Shown in pieces: positions 23,314-35,299 of a stretch of 64,000 bases of DNA. How positions within the stretch are numbered: the first letter of the stretch is position 1; each line of letters starts with the position of its first letter. The notes under the pieces are model-generated. The model was given only the letters and a program-made list of their open reading frames with translations. It had not been told where the DNA came from and searched no databases. Source of the stretch: Chionis minor (lineage: Eukaryota > Chordata > Aves > Charadriiformes > Chionididae); contig VZSF01003318.1 of NCBI GenBank assembly GCA_013398295.1, forward strand, positions 62,001 to 126,000. Reading direction: 5' to 3'. The translations under genes and the position numbers were made by a program.

Positions 23314-23329
23314 CTCCCTGGACTTTCTA

Positions 23330-24880
23330 GTGGCAGACGAGACTCTCTTCCCTACTTCTCCAGATGTATGAATTTTTCAGCTTATTGCCTTTTTGCAGAA
23401 GAGGATCAAAGTAAGGATAGTGATAAATATCTAACTCCATCCATATCAATATCTTCAGACTTAAAGATGAAGAGATTTAAATATGTTTGCACAAAGATTC
23501 TTTCAGCATTACACCAATCTGCAAGAAATGGTATAACTACTAGTGTCAACACTGCAGAACTTTATAAAAATACTCTAAAATGAAATTGTCAGTTAATAGT
23601 AAATAATCCTAACATTTGCTAACATAGTCCACAGAACACTGTTTAGAACAGATTGTTATTTACAGCTGTGCCAGATGGGGCAGTTCGAAAAATGTTTAAC
23701 TGCTCTTCAGTTAACATTTAAAATATATTCTTCAACATCCTTGAATATTTTTAAATTGGGGAGGTGGGGGTGGTTTTTTGAGTAAAATTTATTTGCAAAT
23801 ATTTTTATATGTTCCTACTGTCAAATACAATTATATGTGCCTGTAAACAAAAGACAAATTGCCTACAGAAAACTATTACTGGAGCTCACACAGCAGAAAC
23901 ATTAAATATTAACAAATGAATACATCAATTTTAGTACAAAGTGACTGAACTTTGTGGGAAACGTGTGTTAGTTATTGTAATACATTATTTGAACATGACA
24001 TTTATACTGCACTATACATCAGGGGGGATTAGTGCCACCTGTGTGTCTAGCTCTTAGATGAATAGTCATAACAAAACCTGAAGGAAGGGGCACCAAGGTG
24101 GTGGTACTTTGATTCAGTGTTATCTTCATATTTATTTAGACCCTCCAAATCCACTGCAGGTCTCCACTGTTTCCTTCCACATTTTTGCAATATCCTCTAT
24201 TTTATCATTTTAACAACAGATTGTAGCAGAATGGCTGAACTGATGGGCAGAAGCACCATGGCATGCAGAGCTCGACTTACAGCTTAAAACTAAAGGAAGC
24301 ATTAGTTTTTCTAGAAGGACAGAAGCAATCAGTAAAATAGAACTGCAATGTTCTCATCAGACCTTTGGCAAACTACTAGACAGCTAGTTCATACTTGAGT
24401 GGCAAGCTATACCGTTTTGCAAGCTTTTAACAATTTTGTTAAAAATTTTGTTACAGCATGTATACAGGTCGTGTAGCTAGTGAATATGCCCAGGTCTACA
24501 TGGATTATTTTTTTCCCCCCTCCAAAACAGGTATGCAGGCTAAAGCAGCCAAACTGCATAATTATCTTCTATTGCCCCTTGGATATGATTCAGCTCAGAC
24601 CTTCAGTGAGAACTCTGGGGATGTCAAGCCTTCAGTCTTTGGGTTATCTGCTAAGACTTCTAGCAGTGCTATCAGTTTTTTTGCGAAGTACAACCTCTGA
24701 TCCACGGAAACCTGGGGAAAATTAATTTTACATACATTGAAACAGTCATTGTTAGCCTGGGCTGGATTTGAAATGGCAGCAGGAGAAGCAGGGAATTAGC
24801 TTGTCTTCCACTGGCAATCAGTAAAAAGAGGAGATACTGCAGAGGATGAATACTTAAATATTCTCCCCTTTTTACCCCAT
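23330..24880. other. Non-coding stretch, no gene recognised
   Basis: AT-rich. A small 8-bp hairpin (TTTTAACA/TGTTAAAA) lies at 24425-24444, and a pyrimidine run at 24507-24522. No named repeat. Confidence 0.5.
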
Positions 24881-24892
24881 CACCCCTCGCAC

Positions 24893-25447
24893 ATGCGTAT
24901 GCTCCACTCAGAGAGAAAGGAGGCAGAAGGCAGCAAAGACAGTAGCTCTTTTATTTGGGGAAGAAGAGGGAGAATGCCCATAGCACCCACAGGACACAAA
25001 CCAGTGATTCTCTTTGTGGAACATGCAAACCAAGGGGTGCAAGCCAACCAATGTTCAGACTCCTCAGCAACTAACCCTCCAGAGCGGGCTCAAACAAGGT
25101 CACTTCAGCTATATGACAAAATAAAAGTAGGGCCAGGGACGACTTCTGGCCATGAGGCACAGGGCTTCAGGGTGACTTCCTTCCCTGCAGCACACCAGGG
25201 TATGATTTTTCTGCATGGTTCTGCGGTTAAGAATGCCAAAATCACACCACTATGGTGTTTAGGGTGCCACACTGAAGGGTGGCACAAGGACGCAGGGGCT
25301 TCTGGGGTGGTACTAGGACTGCCCCGAGCACAGAGCAAATTCCATCCTTTATCTCTAATCCCACCAAACCACAAGGGAACTCTCCTGACCCCTGTGGCAG
25401 GGCTTTCTCTGCTCCTCTTGGCCTCACATACTCAAAGAGGAAGATAA
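24893..25447 (+). other. Longest open frame, probably inside an old insertion
   Basis: A 184-codon ATG frame is open here, the longest in the window, with an 89-codon frame open on the opposite strand. The residues (for example HANQGVQANQCSDSSATN) match no family I know and lack domains, signal peptide or membrane segments. The region is GC-richer than its flanks. On the minus strand an AATAAA signal near 24953 is followed by about 55 bases of T/C-rich text, as in the R-U5 part of an LTR. CACAT occurs at both edges (24890-24894 and 25425-25429). I favour a solo LTR or unknown insertion over a gene. Confidence 0.3.
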
Positions 25448-25449
25448 AG

Positions 25450-27290
25450 TAATTTTCATTCTTAGATGCACATAACACATTAATACTGTGCATCAATATG
25501 CATAAATGAAGGTCCTCAAGTATTCATTTTGATGCACACCAGTAGCTTAGTTTTCTCTCACAGCATTGCCTAAAGCATGAATTTTAGCACAGTTGTAGAG
25601 TAAAATATTTGAATTTCCACTGGTATTTAAAAGACTATGTCTTCCCTACACAAATTCTTATTGCCAATGTAGGCATTTTGGATGCATGTCTAAGAAAACC
25701 AACTGACAACTTGGACTAACCTTTTATTTTGCCAAGTAGTTTGGACATATTCACTATTTTATTAGCTGTTAAATTATCTAGTCTGTGCACCTTCTACTGT
25801 TATGAGCTGGAAACGCAAATTGCAAGATTCTTGTAAGGGGGAAAAATATTCCTTATACTTTTTCACTCTTAGTTTATCACTGGTGGGGTGTGGCGCTGTT
25901 TCAGTCACTTCTTATATACACCTATAGCTCCTATGATTGCAATTTGGCTAATACTTGTCCTAATCTTCAGTACAGGCAAGGAGAAACATAAGCAGTGCTA
26001 ACATTTTAAACTTGCAACCAAAAGTGATTCTGGTTTGTTTTTTTGTTTTGTTTTAATATTGTACAAAGAAAAGTAGTCTTTACCACTAAGGAAGAGTGTG
26101 AAGTCAGAAAATGCAGTATTCCAGCTGGAGGAATTTAAGGTGAATATTTCTTTTGCTTTATTTTCCAATTACAGTAGCCCTAATGGCACTGGAGAAATGT
26201 TAACACATTAGATCAATATCCAAATGACTTCTACTCTTCTGGTCCTTTTTTCACTCTTCAATAGATGAACAGTGAAAAGGAAGAATATGGAACAGAAGGA
26301 AAAAAGCCCTCAGAGACCTTGAAGCTGAGTTTAAATTCTCTTGTCCTCATTTAAAAATTAAATTTGCAAAATGATAAACCCATAGTTGTTAACTCATGGC
26401 AGTTTCAGATCTGGCACAGTCTTTTGAGTACTGTGCACAGCTCAGAAAAGGTCTATATCCTGTTTTTAAAGTGCTCACTTGAGACATAGACCAACTAAAT
26501 AATGTATACTATGTAGTCTAGCTTAACATACACCTTCAAAAAAGCTGTGTTATTAGGGAACACAAGTTTTCCAGGACTGGGGAAACTACAGCAAGTCACA
26601 GCAACTGGAGATTTCGGGAACAGATAAAGACCCCCTAAGACCTCATTTCTAGTACATCTAGCAGTGAAGAGCTGCTGCTGAGCACAGGTCTGTGCTCTCC
26701 GATAAGAGCTGTGAACATCTACCCAACCCCAAGGTAGAACCTCAGATATTTGATTCCTGCAAGTTTCAGGCTGAAGACATGCAAATAACATGAGCTACCT
26801 AAGCACCTCCACTGTCAGGTGGGTTCTGGACTGTGTACTTAAGTGCATTACACAGGAATTGCCCTAGGTCCACAGTCTGAGTAGAAAAAACCCCTAGCTT
26901 AGTAGGTAAGATTTGCCAAGTGGTATTCCTGATCCACTTCAAAGCACACCAGACTTATCGTAGCCAATTTTCAGCCCAGACAGATATTCATACAAATGAT
27001 AGCAATTCATCAACCATATCTTTCCTATAAATCTATTTCTTTATGAAGTTTTATCAGTTGGTGCCACAGCTTGAGACAAGATTTCCACATGTAACTTAGA
27101 AACCTATGCCTGAGCAGGTCATCCTATACTCTCTTTGTAGCCAATGAAGAGAAAAAGGTAGAATGCAAGTCCTCTCATTGTTGCACTGCACCCTAGAAGG
27201 GCTACTGAATAGAAGTGGAATGCAAAAAACCCCCCAAAAAAACCACAAAAACCCAAACCTAGTTTATAGATGCTTGTATTTCATGTGTCC
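25450..27290. other. Non-coding stretch, no gene recognised
   Basis: AT-rich, short open frames only, with a T/G simple stretch near 26035. No repeat is recognised until the CR1 at 27295. Confidence 0.5.
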
Positions 27291-27294
27291 AAAG

Positions 27295-27722
27295 AAGAAC
27301 AAAGAAGCTGGTGAGGGGTCTGGAGCACAAGTCCTTTGAGGAGCAGCTGAGGGAACTGGGGTTGTTTAGCCTAGAGAAAAGGAGGCTGAGGGGAGACCCC
27401 ATCGCTCTCTACAACTACCTGAAAGGAGGTGAGGGTTGGTCTCTTCTCCCAAGTGGCAAACAATAGGAAAAGAGGAAATGGCCTCAAGTTACGCCGGGGA
27501 GGGTAAGATTGGACATTAGGAAAAATTTCTTCACTGAAAGGGTTATCCAACATTGGAACAGGTTGCCCAGGGAAGCGGTGGAATCACCATCCCTGGAGGT
27601 ATTTAAAAGACTTGTAGGTAGCGCTGAGGAACATGGTTTAGTGGTAACTTGGCAGTGTTAGGTTAACAACTGATCTCAATGATCCTAAGGGTCTTTTCTA
27701 ACCTAAATGATTCTATTAGTCT
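27295..27722 (+). mobile_element. CR1 LINE, 5'-truncated, 3' end present
   Basis: A young copy very like the one at 8337, with the same start region ('aagctggtgaggggtctggag') and nearly the same truncation point. It continues through the 'ggaacaggttgcccag' and 'ccatccctggaggtatttaaaag' blocks to 'cctaaatgattctatt'. The tail repeat is short and mutated. The first codons translate to the C-terminal CR1 polyprotein ([21 protein letters not shown]). Inactive. Confidence 0.95.
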
Positions 27723-27724
27723 AC

Positions 27725-29895
27725 ATTTAACCAAATTAATCTCTTCCTTGAGTTTTCAGAATACACTGCTGAATTTAAGATCATTAGAAGTAGAAACTGC
27801 ATCTCTTCTTTTAAATGTGTGGATTAAAATTGTTTTAAAATCATGCTCCTCTCAGTGTTGTGTCACTTGAAATGCTGTATTAAGTTCCCCAAGTAAATGG
27901 ACTTTCTTACAGTAAAAATATTCTCAGTCACAGATTAAGCTGGCCCTGGACACTGAAAGCAGGATAGAGATCTTTAAAGCTGATTCACAGAAGATTTATT
28001 AATTCCAAACACTTAAAAAATCAAAACAATAAGCTCATTTCAGGGAAGCATAGTAAAAGATATAAATGTTATGCTGAGCATAAAGGATGGCTGGCTGGCT
28101 GTGGTTCTGAAAAACTTTTAATTTTAATATGTATTCTCTTCCAGAGGTAAAGATTGCTCACCCATGCTGCTGTCTGTGATCTTTTAGCTTCTAGCCTACA
28201 AGCTTAATTAGCTGTTCATCAATCAAGGTGCATATATGACACACTGCAAGAAAGATTATATTGCTGCTGTGATGGCTTTTAAATAAGAGGTTTCTGGCAT
28301 TTGATATTTGTTGGATCCCATCTCTTGTTTACTTAGCTTCTGTGCTAATGAGCAAATAGTCTTTACAGACATTACTCCTTCAAAAAATCCTACAGGAAAT
28401 TCTTGACACATAAAACAATTCTTACACAGCATTTCTTTTCAGCATAAGCATTTTATTTCAGCACTTCAGATATGAATTTTGTATGCAGCAATTTATTCTC
28501 TAGCTTTCTGTGAATTTGAATTTGTAATGCTTTGGAAAAATTCTTAAGTTTTTATGAGATGAAAAGATGAAGAGATGAACTCTTCCTCACAAGGTTCTGT
28601 TTGCCTAGTATGCTTAGCTGCCCACCTCCTTCTATTATCATTGCATCTACATGTACATGTCCCAGTGGCAGCAATGATGTTGTTTAGTTGGTACTATTTT
28701 TAATCAAAACACTTGGCAAACATTGCCTTTAGAAATTGCATGGGTACGATTTCAGAGTATCATTAGTGCTTTTCACTACAGAAATACTGAGAAAGTAGAT
28801 GGCATAAAGCTGCTGAAGGAGCAAAAGGTTATGATTAGAACTTGCATGTCTAACATTCAGACTCTGTCTGAACCTCTTCTTTCCATGCCAAGCTCTGCTT
28901 TGACGACTTAAGTCAGATATAACGACAATCTTTTTCTAAATTATTTTTAAATTATGTAGGTTTTGGTGTAGAATTGGGCTGCTTTGTCTTTGTGCCTTCC
29001 ATCAAGACTAGATCATCATCTACCCTTCCTTCCATCCTCCCCTACCTCCCCCATCCCACAACCTTTTCAGCATCCTTCACAGTTCGATATTCCTTGAGAA
29101 ACTAGAGATTTGTGTTTGGTCTCTGCAAGCTTATCAGATGTAGACTTGTAGGAGGTGTGGATTTTAATTTTTTGCAATTTCTTAATATTGGGGAATAGAA
29201 TGGTAGAATCAGACTAACCTCTGGGATATTTTACTACAGAAGTATAGTAAGATTTCAAGATCACCTGCTAGTATAGCAGCTTGGAGGGGTTCTTCTTAAC
29301 AAGCGTCTCATGTTTGAAAGTACTCAAAAGAAACATCAGTGATCAAATTATGTCTATACAATAAAACTCCTTTCAACTTATAGTATTACTACTATATTCA
29401 AAATTGTATTTGTTTTGGGATTTACACATTATAAATACATAAAAATTTCATAAGTCTGAGTACTTGTGCCCAGCTTCAAATTATCTTAGTTCTGCCTATT
29501 TTGTTTTGTGTATAACTTTAATCGAAAATAATGGATATGGCAACTGAAATCATGCCATGCCTTGCCAGACTGTTGTAACCAAGACCATTAACCTACATGA
29601 ACCACATCCTTAGTATTTCATATTCTGTGTCACTTTCTAGGTTTTGTATCTGGTTTGGGAAAGTTTGGAAATTTTATTTGATCAATGAAAGAGATCTATG
29701 CTTTTTCCCCCCCCTCAGATATGACCTTGCTGAATGATGCCCAATGTGACCAGAGCTCTTGGGTATCTATGCCAATAGGCAATAACATGTTCTCATGATA
29801 AAAATGAGAAGGCATTTTACAGTACAGGAGATGGAGTTGTATGATTAGGGATCAATAACAAGAATATTTACTATTTCCATGGAGATTGTGTACTG
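27725..29895. other. Non-coding stretch, no gene recognised
   Basis: AT-rich DNA with only short open frames. No repeat identified. Confidence 0.5.
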
Positions 29896-29899
29896 GAGA

Positions 29900-30440
29900 T
29901 GGCTAAAAGGAGGAAAATCAGGATGCACTGGTCAATCATCACACAGCTGTGAGCTGATAGTGTGATGCATTTGTTGAAAGAGCTACTGACACCTCAAGAT
30001 GCTTTAGGCAAGATAGTTTTGGAAGAGAAAGAGAAGCCTGTCCTTTTGAAAGGCTCCACTGAGACACTATTTGGGCTACTTTTCTAGTCATTTATATTCT
30101 GAAAAAAATCAATGTAAGCTAGAAATCGTACAGAGGAAGAGTAGAAACGTTATTAAAGGATCAGATTATTCAGCACAGACAGCACAGAGGAGCTTGGACA
30201 GTTTGGTCTTACCAAAAAAAGTTGAGAGAGGGCAAATTGGAAGGTAAGAGAAGATCTGTTTCAAAGATAACATCAGTAAAAGTTCAAGCAAATACAAACT
30301 GGTAGTGAATCAACTGAAACTGGAAGCTGGGAAAGAAAAAAAAATGTTTTCATGCTTATCAGCATGAAACTTTGGATCAACCTTTCAGACAAAGTAGCTG
30401 GGACAAGGAACTCACACTGTTTTAAAACAGTTCAATCTTT
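29900..30440 (+). mobile_element. Ancient CR1-like LINE fragment
   Basis: The order of degraded blocks follows an old CR1 from the reverse transcriptase C-terminus into the 3' region. 'atcacacagctgtgagctgatagtgtgatg' corresponds to the 'gtcaacagtgtgatg' block. 'acagaggaagagtagaaacg' and 'attaaaggatcag' correspond to 'gagaagagcaacaaaaatgattaaaggt'. 'gcttggacagtttggtctta' corresponds to the 'ttgggtttgtttagtctgg' block. Every frame is broken. The match fades near 30440. Identification is by eye against remembered consensus. Confidence 0.5.
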
Positions 30441-30571
30441 GGGGAAGGATTTATACACCTAAGAATTGAGGCAGACAGAAAGCTAAGTCTGTGCTACAGG
30501 TCCTTGAATTGCTGGTGCAGCGGTACAGCCAAAAAATTTACTTGCATGACCCTTATATTGTATTAAATTTA

Positions 30572-30607
30572 TATACTGTATATAAACCTTTATACTGTAT
30601 ATAAACC
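30572..30607 (+). repeat. 19-bp tandem duplication
   Basis: TATACTGTATATAAACCTT at 30572-30590 is followed at once by a second copy, perfect over its first 17 bases. Confidence 0.95.
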
Positions 30608-32328
30608 ATCCGTTAAACCTATTAAACCACCAGAATTTCCTTTGGTTACCTGCCAAGAGCAAGGAAGAGGTTTTTTTGCCTGTGACACATCATTTGTTTT
30701 CCAACTTTTTCTTCTCCTTCCTCTGAATCCTGTGAGATTAAGTCTACAGAGTCTTTCAGCATTCAGCTTTATTGCCGTGAAGTTGGTCCCATCGATTGGC
30801 TGCAGATAGAGACAGGCTGCAAAGTAGCAAGTGCCAGCTTGACTACCAACAGTTAATTCCCAGGCCTAGGACAGCAATTCCTCTCCAATTCCCTCAGGCT
30901 AAGGCAAACCACCTCAGCCCAAGATGAAAAAAGCAAAAAAGATGAGCCAAAAAAAAAAGGAACAACCCAAGGCGTACCAGACCGTACCTTTAGCACAAGA
31001 CACAATTATGGGATATCTGGAAATTTCTCACATCATATTACCTACTACTGCAAGTACTCAGGGGATTTACAATACTCTTATTTGTCCATGGCTTCTGTTA
31101 TTTTACTACATATAGGCTGTATTTGTAATAGTATTATCAAGGAATTTGTTCCCAAACTGCTTGCAAACATGCAAAGTAGGTGTTTTGCAGACCTCTTAAA
31201 TCAGACACCTGTGGTCAAATGGCGTGTATATGCAGGGAGCTGAAATAAGCCTTCCAAACCATTAATAGCACTTAAATTTAAGTCTGTAAAATAAATAATT
31301 GTAGATGTGGAACATATGTTTATGTAAGCGCTCTGAAAAAGCAGTTGAATTCCTCTGAAGATCATAGTGTTTACCTTAGGCAGGAGCATTTTTCAAGCTC
31401 TGTTTGAAATAGTTGGCAGCACACCCTATAAAACTTACTCTGAGAATTAGATTGCTAAAACACAGTAAAACACCCAAATCAATTTCCTAATACTCTTCCA
31501 GCCCAGAGTCGAATTTCAACACCTCCCCCTTGACCAGCACTTCTGGCTGACAAGTCCAGACACTAGCCTCTTTCGATTTATGCCAATGTATTCAAATACC
31601 TACCATGCAGAGACAGCCCAGAGTGCTTCTTCATCCCCACTGGAAGGCTACTTACTGGCCTTAGACTCTCCCCTATTTCATTCTGGAAACTTCCCCTTCC
31701 CCAGGTGGCCTCCAAAACCCACCAGTTCCCTGACCTCCCCTCCCAGCCCACCATAAGCAGGGACCAAGCTGATTCAGCTGGGGTTGATCTACACCGTCAT
31801 GCTCCTTACCTGACTCAATCACACAGGGCAGGAGGGAAGGCATTCAGCATACTATTTTATGATGCTATTAATCATTAGAATTGTTTTTACCGAACAAAAC
31901 ATGCTGCAAAATCAGTAGGCGGTAATGCTAACTATTACCGTTTGTTTCATCTGCAGTGACAAGGCAGTATGACCTGACTGCAGCTTTCCTGTAGTTCAGT
32001 TATTGTAGATATCACAGCTGTGATTTTTTAAGAATGGCCTTGGCGGTTTGGACATGCTGCTGTCAAAAAATAATATGCGAATTGTGAGTTCAGAGATGTA
32101 GAGAACTTTAAAGATTAATTCATTCCTCTAGTTTTGTTTACTAAGATCTCTGCTTTCAGTTTTATGTGATCACAACACTCGCTGAAAGAGAAAAGGAATC
32201 TTAGGGATGTATACAGGACGATTCCTTCTCAAAACAGGAATGGAACAAAAAAGAAACCACCCTGCCATATAAATGCTGGAGTGAATTCTATGCAAGAGCA
32301 GAATTAGTATGCTGATTGAAAGCAAACT

Positions 32329-32366
32329 GGGGGAGGGGGGGGGAGGAGAGGAGGGGAGAGGAGAGG
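32329..32366 (+). repeat. 38-base pure purine tract
   Basis: Only G and A occur on the plus strand, including G5 and G9 runs followed by GAGG units. Such tracts can adopt triplex or quadruplex structures and commonly polymerise poorly. Confidence 0.9.
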
Positions 32367-35116
32367 CAGCACTATCCCTTATTTAATAACATTTTTTCAT
32401 TACAGTTTTCAAAAGTGTGATCTCCACTAGCTATGCATTACTTCTGAAATGGTTTAAAACGTGGTGGAAGTTCTAGGTATCAGAGTTACAATATAAGCTA
32501 TCAAGGAAAACAATATATAGAGAGATACATACAAATTAAAACAGAGGAAGATGACCTATTTAATCATTAACATAGGGCTGTAGTACATTATGAGATCTCA
32601 CAAATACCAATCCCTGTAACATCAGAGATTAGTTTTCCTCATAGAATAGTATCTTTAGAAGTAATCGTATACCAATTAGTATTAATTAAGATCATAAAAG
32701 ATGAAGTGTTGTACAGGAAGCAACTCTCTAGGGTGAGAAATGATGTAACATCAGGTCTATAAAGCATCTGTCTGCTTAATGGGTTGAATCACTGTCACAT
32801 CTAAGCACCTTAAAACCCACCCTGCCAGGTAGGAAGCTACCCGGATCTACACAGTCTCTTGTATCCTGCAGATACTCTCAACCTGTTTTTCATATTTCCT
32901 AGGAGTTTAGCAACAGAGTCCAAAATACTGCTTTTAAACAAACTGCTGTAAGGACTTGGACCATGTTAGTCAATGGATCTCCTGTTTCTATATGTTGCTG
33001 GTCACTTCTGAGTTCAGATCACAAAAGGTGTTCAAGCTAGAGACTGGGCAAAGCTAGGTAGGAAGCCCAGGAAGCTGGGTCCTCCAGCTCAGAATTGTGC
33101 TTTCCCCTTTCAACAGCCACATCCTGGAGATTGGCATGGTGTCTGCACACTGCAAGTGTGTTCCTGGTGCATTCTCATCAGGAAAAATAAAAAAAAAAAA
33201 TAAAAAAGAGGAATTTGGAAAATGAGAATGAAGTATCTACAGATCATAATTGATGGTAACAATAGGGAAGGAGATTAAGCAGAGTATTTGTTAGGGGAAT
33301 CTGAGCCACCAGCAGCTCTGGAGCTCACATCCAGCAAGTAAAAAAGAGCTGACAACGAATGTCACAGCCCTGAGCCCAGCCAGCCAAACCCCTCAAAGCA
33401 AGAGGCTGCAGAGCGTGCTGGTGCGCTCGGTGTCCTGACAGCAAGTCTAACCCTTCCCTGGATAGAAAGGCAGGTCACAGAAAGGAGAGCAAGGTTCAGG
33501 AGGTAGTCAGTTCTCATATATGCATATATTGGAATGGAGTGAGAAGATAACACCAGTTTATTTGGAGAAGAGATTATTAAAGAGGTTGGAATAGAATGTG
33601 CAGGGAGGAAAAAAAAGCTAATTATGCAAAAAGAAAAAAAAAAGAGGGTGAAGTAAAAAGATTCTGGTGTCAAAACCACTAATTTATTGGAAGAAGAACA
33701 TCAGCCAGCAGGTTGACTGCACACTGGGTAGAAAGCAGTGAGGAAGAGGAGAGGGAATGATAAGAACAAAAAGAAGCGGCAGCTAATGGGATAAGTTTGT
33801 GTGAAAACAAGTCTAAAGAGTTAGAGATGCATATGCAAAACTCCCTGCCAAGTACAGGTCTAAATGGGTGTGGAAGGAGAGTGGGGGGGTTCATGCAGGC
33901 AAAATCTGACATCAAATACTGATTCTGTCTATTGTTCAAGGTTGCTAAAACCCCATCCTAAAAAAAGCATGTTTTTACAGAGATAGTCTTATAATAATTT
34001 CTTCTCTTCAAATCCTGAACCCCTTAAAGAAATTTAGGAGGAAACTTAAAATCATGCTAGTAAACACTAGTATCATGAAAAGGTGACTGTTAAAACAGAT
34101 GTTGCTTTAGTTTCTTTTCACTTGCCAAATTCAAGAAAAAGTGTGAAACAGAATATAAAATGCTAGAGAGAAAGAGCTCTTTGCTAAAAGGTCATTTAAA
34201 CCAGGAACTTCTTCAAAGATGTAAAGCCACTTCAGTGTTATGTAGTCCCAGTCACTCAGCAGGATGTCAGCACCGAAAGACCTGTTCTATTAACAGATAT
34301 CCCTCCAGTCTATGCCAATACTTGAAACATTGAAAAACACTTATTTATGCTTTTATATTTTACAATGATCACAAAGAAAAGCCTTCCCTGGTTTCTAGGT
34401 CTTAGGCAACAAATTTCATGCAGTTTCGTAAGGAAAACTCCTGCAGATGCTCTAGTGAACCTGCAGAGCAGAGTAACAAATGCTGAGCCTTATTCACAGC
34501 CATGTAATCCTATTGACTCCTGAAGAGAAAGCAACACACACAACGAAGATCAAAAGTACTTAGTGCCAGAGGCCTGGATCCCTAGAGACAAATGAACATC
34601 AGAAGAAACGTTCTGAAGCATGAAGCAGCCAAAAGTACAACTACAGAAACTAGGTAAAGCCAAAGCCTGACAGAGTTTGGGTTTTGGCATTAATGAAGAG
34701 GTTAAACAGTCAAAAGAAATCTTGTTAAACACCTGTTCCTTGTGTTTCCTGCTGCTGCATCCAAATGTTATTTAAATTCTGTTCTTTCCTTAATTAGTTT
34801 TCAAGTTACAATATCATGTCACCCTCACAGTCAGTATCTTGCTTCTCCTTTTATTCAACCCAGAAGAAACTCTGCTTTTATTGAGACCTGGCTGCTCTTG
34901 GTGCTTCACTCCTTCACTTATATACAAATATATGCACAGATATAGATATATACATATAATAGGCTTTCACACATTTTCTTGGTGATCTATAGTAGCTGGA
35001 TACTTCTTTAACACACTCCTCCTGTTTTTGTGAATTATGAGAACCAATATCCAGAGATTTAAAGACACACAATATAAACTTATTTATTTAAAACAGTCAG
35101 AACAAAAACCTGCTCT

Positions 35117-35159
35117 AAAAAAAACCAACCAAAAACCAAAAAAAAAAAACCACCAAAAA
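35117..35159 (+). repeat. A-rich low-complexity tract with CC interruptions
   Basis: Runs of four to twelve As are separated by CC pairs. This is ordinary low-complexity sequence. Confidence 0.8.
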
Positions 35160-35299
35160 GTCAGCTGCTGTATCTTGTCTTCTGCTAAAAAGCATGGGAG
35201 AAAAAGAGGCTGCAGTGGTTTCAAGATGCTAAAGGTGGCCAAGACACTTAAGCAGGCATCAGACCGTTTACTGTAAACACAAGGGAAAGCTGCAGCTTG

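Larger units (their letters stand above)
22735..23325 (-). mobile_element. CR1 LINE, 5'-truncated, with rearranged segments
   Basis: On the minus strand this runs from the reverse transcriptase C-terminus near 23325 to the 3' tail at 22735. It belongs to the same subgroup as the copy at 14512. Two local departures from the family stand out. One is an inverted-copy patch at 22834-22859 that makes a perfect hairpin. The other is a duplicated 'aggctgctata' (23077 and 23103) flanking 15 extra bases. The tail repeat is degraded, so this copy is older than those at 8337 and 27295. Confidence 0.93.
30445..35290. other. Non-coding stretch with simple repeats
   Basis: No gene is recognised. It contains a 19-bp tandem duplication (30572), a polypurine tract (32329), an A-rich run near 33190 and an A/CC-rich tract (35117). 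A 7-bp hairpin (CGGTAAT/ATTACCG) lies at about 31919-31940. Confidence 0.5.

Noticed and set aside
23185..23583. 132-codon plus-strand frame
   Set aside because: Its first part is antisense to CR1 reverse transcriptase. A shadow frame.
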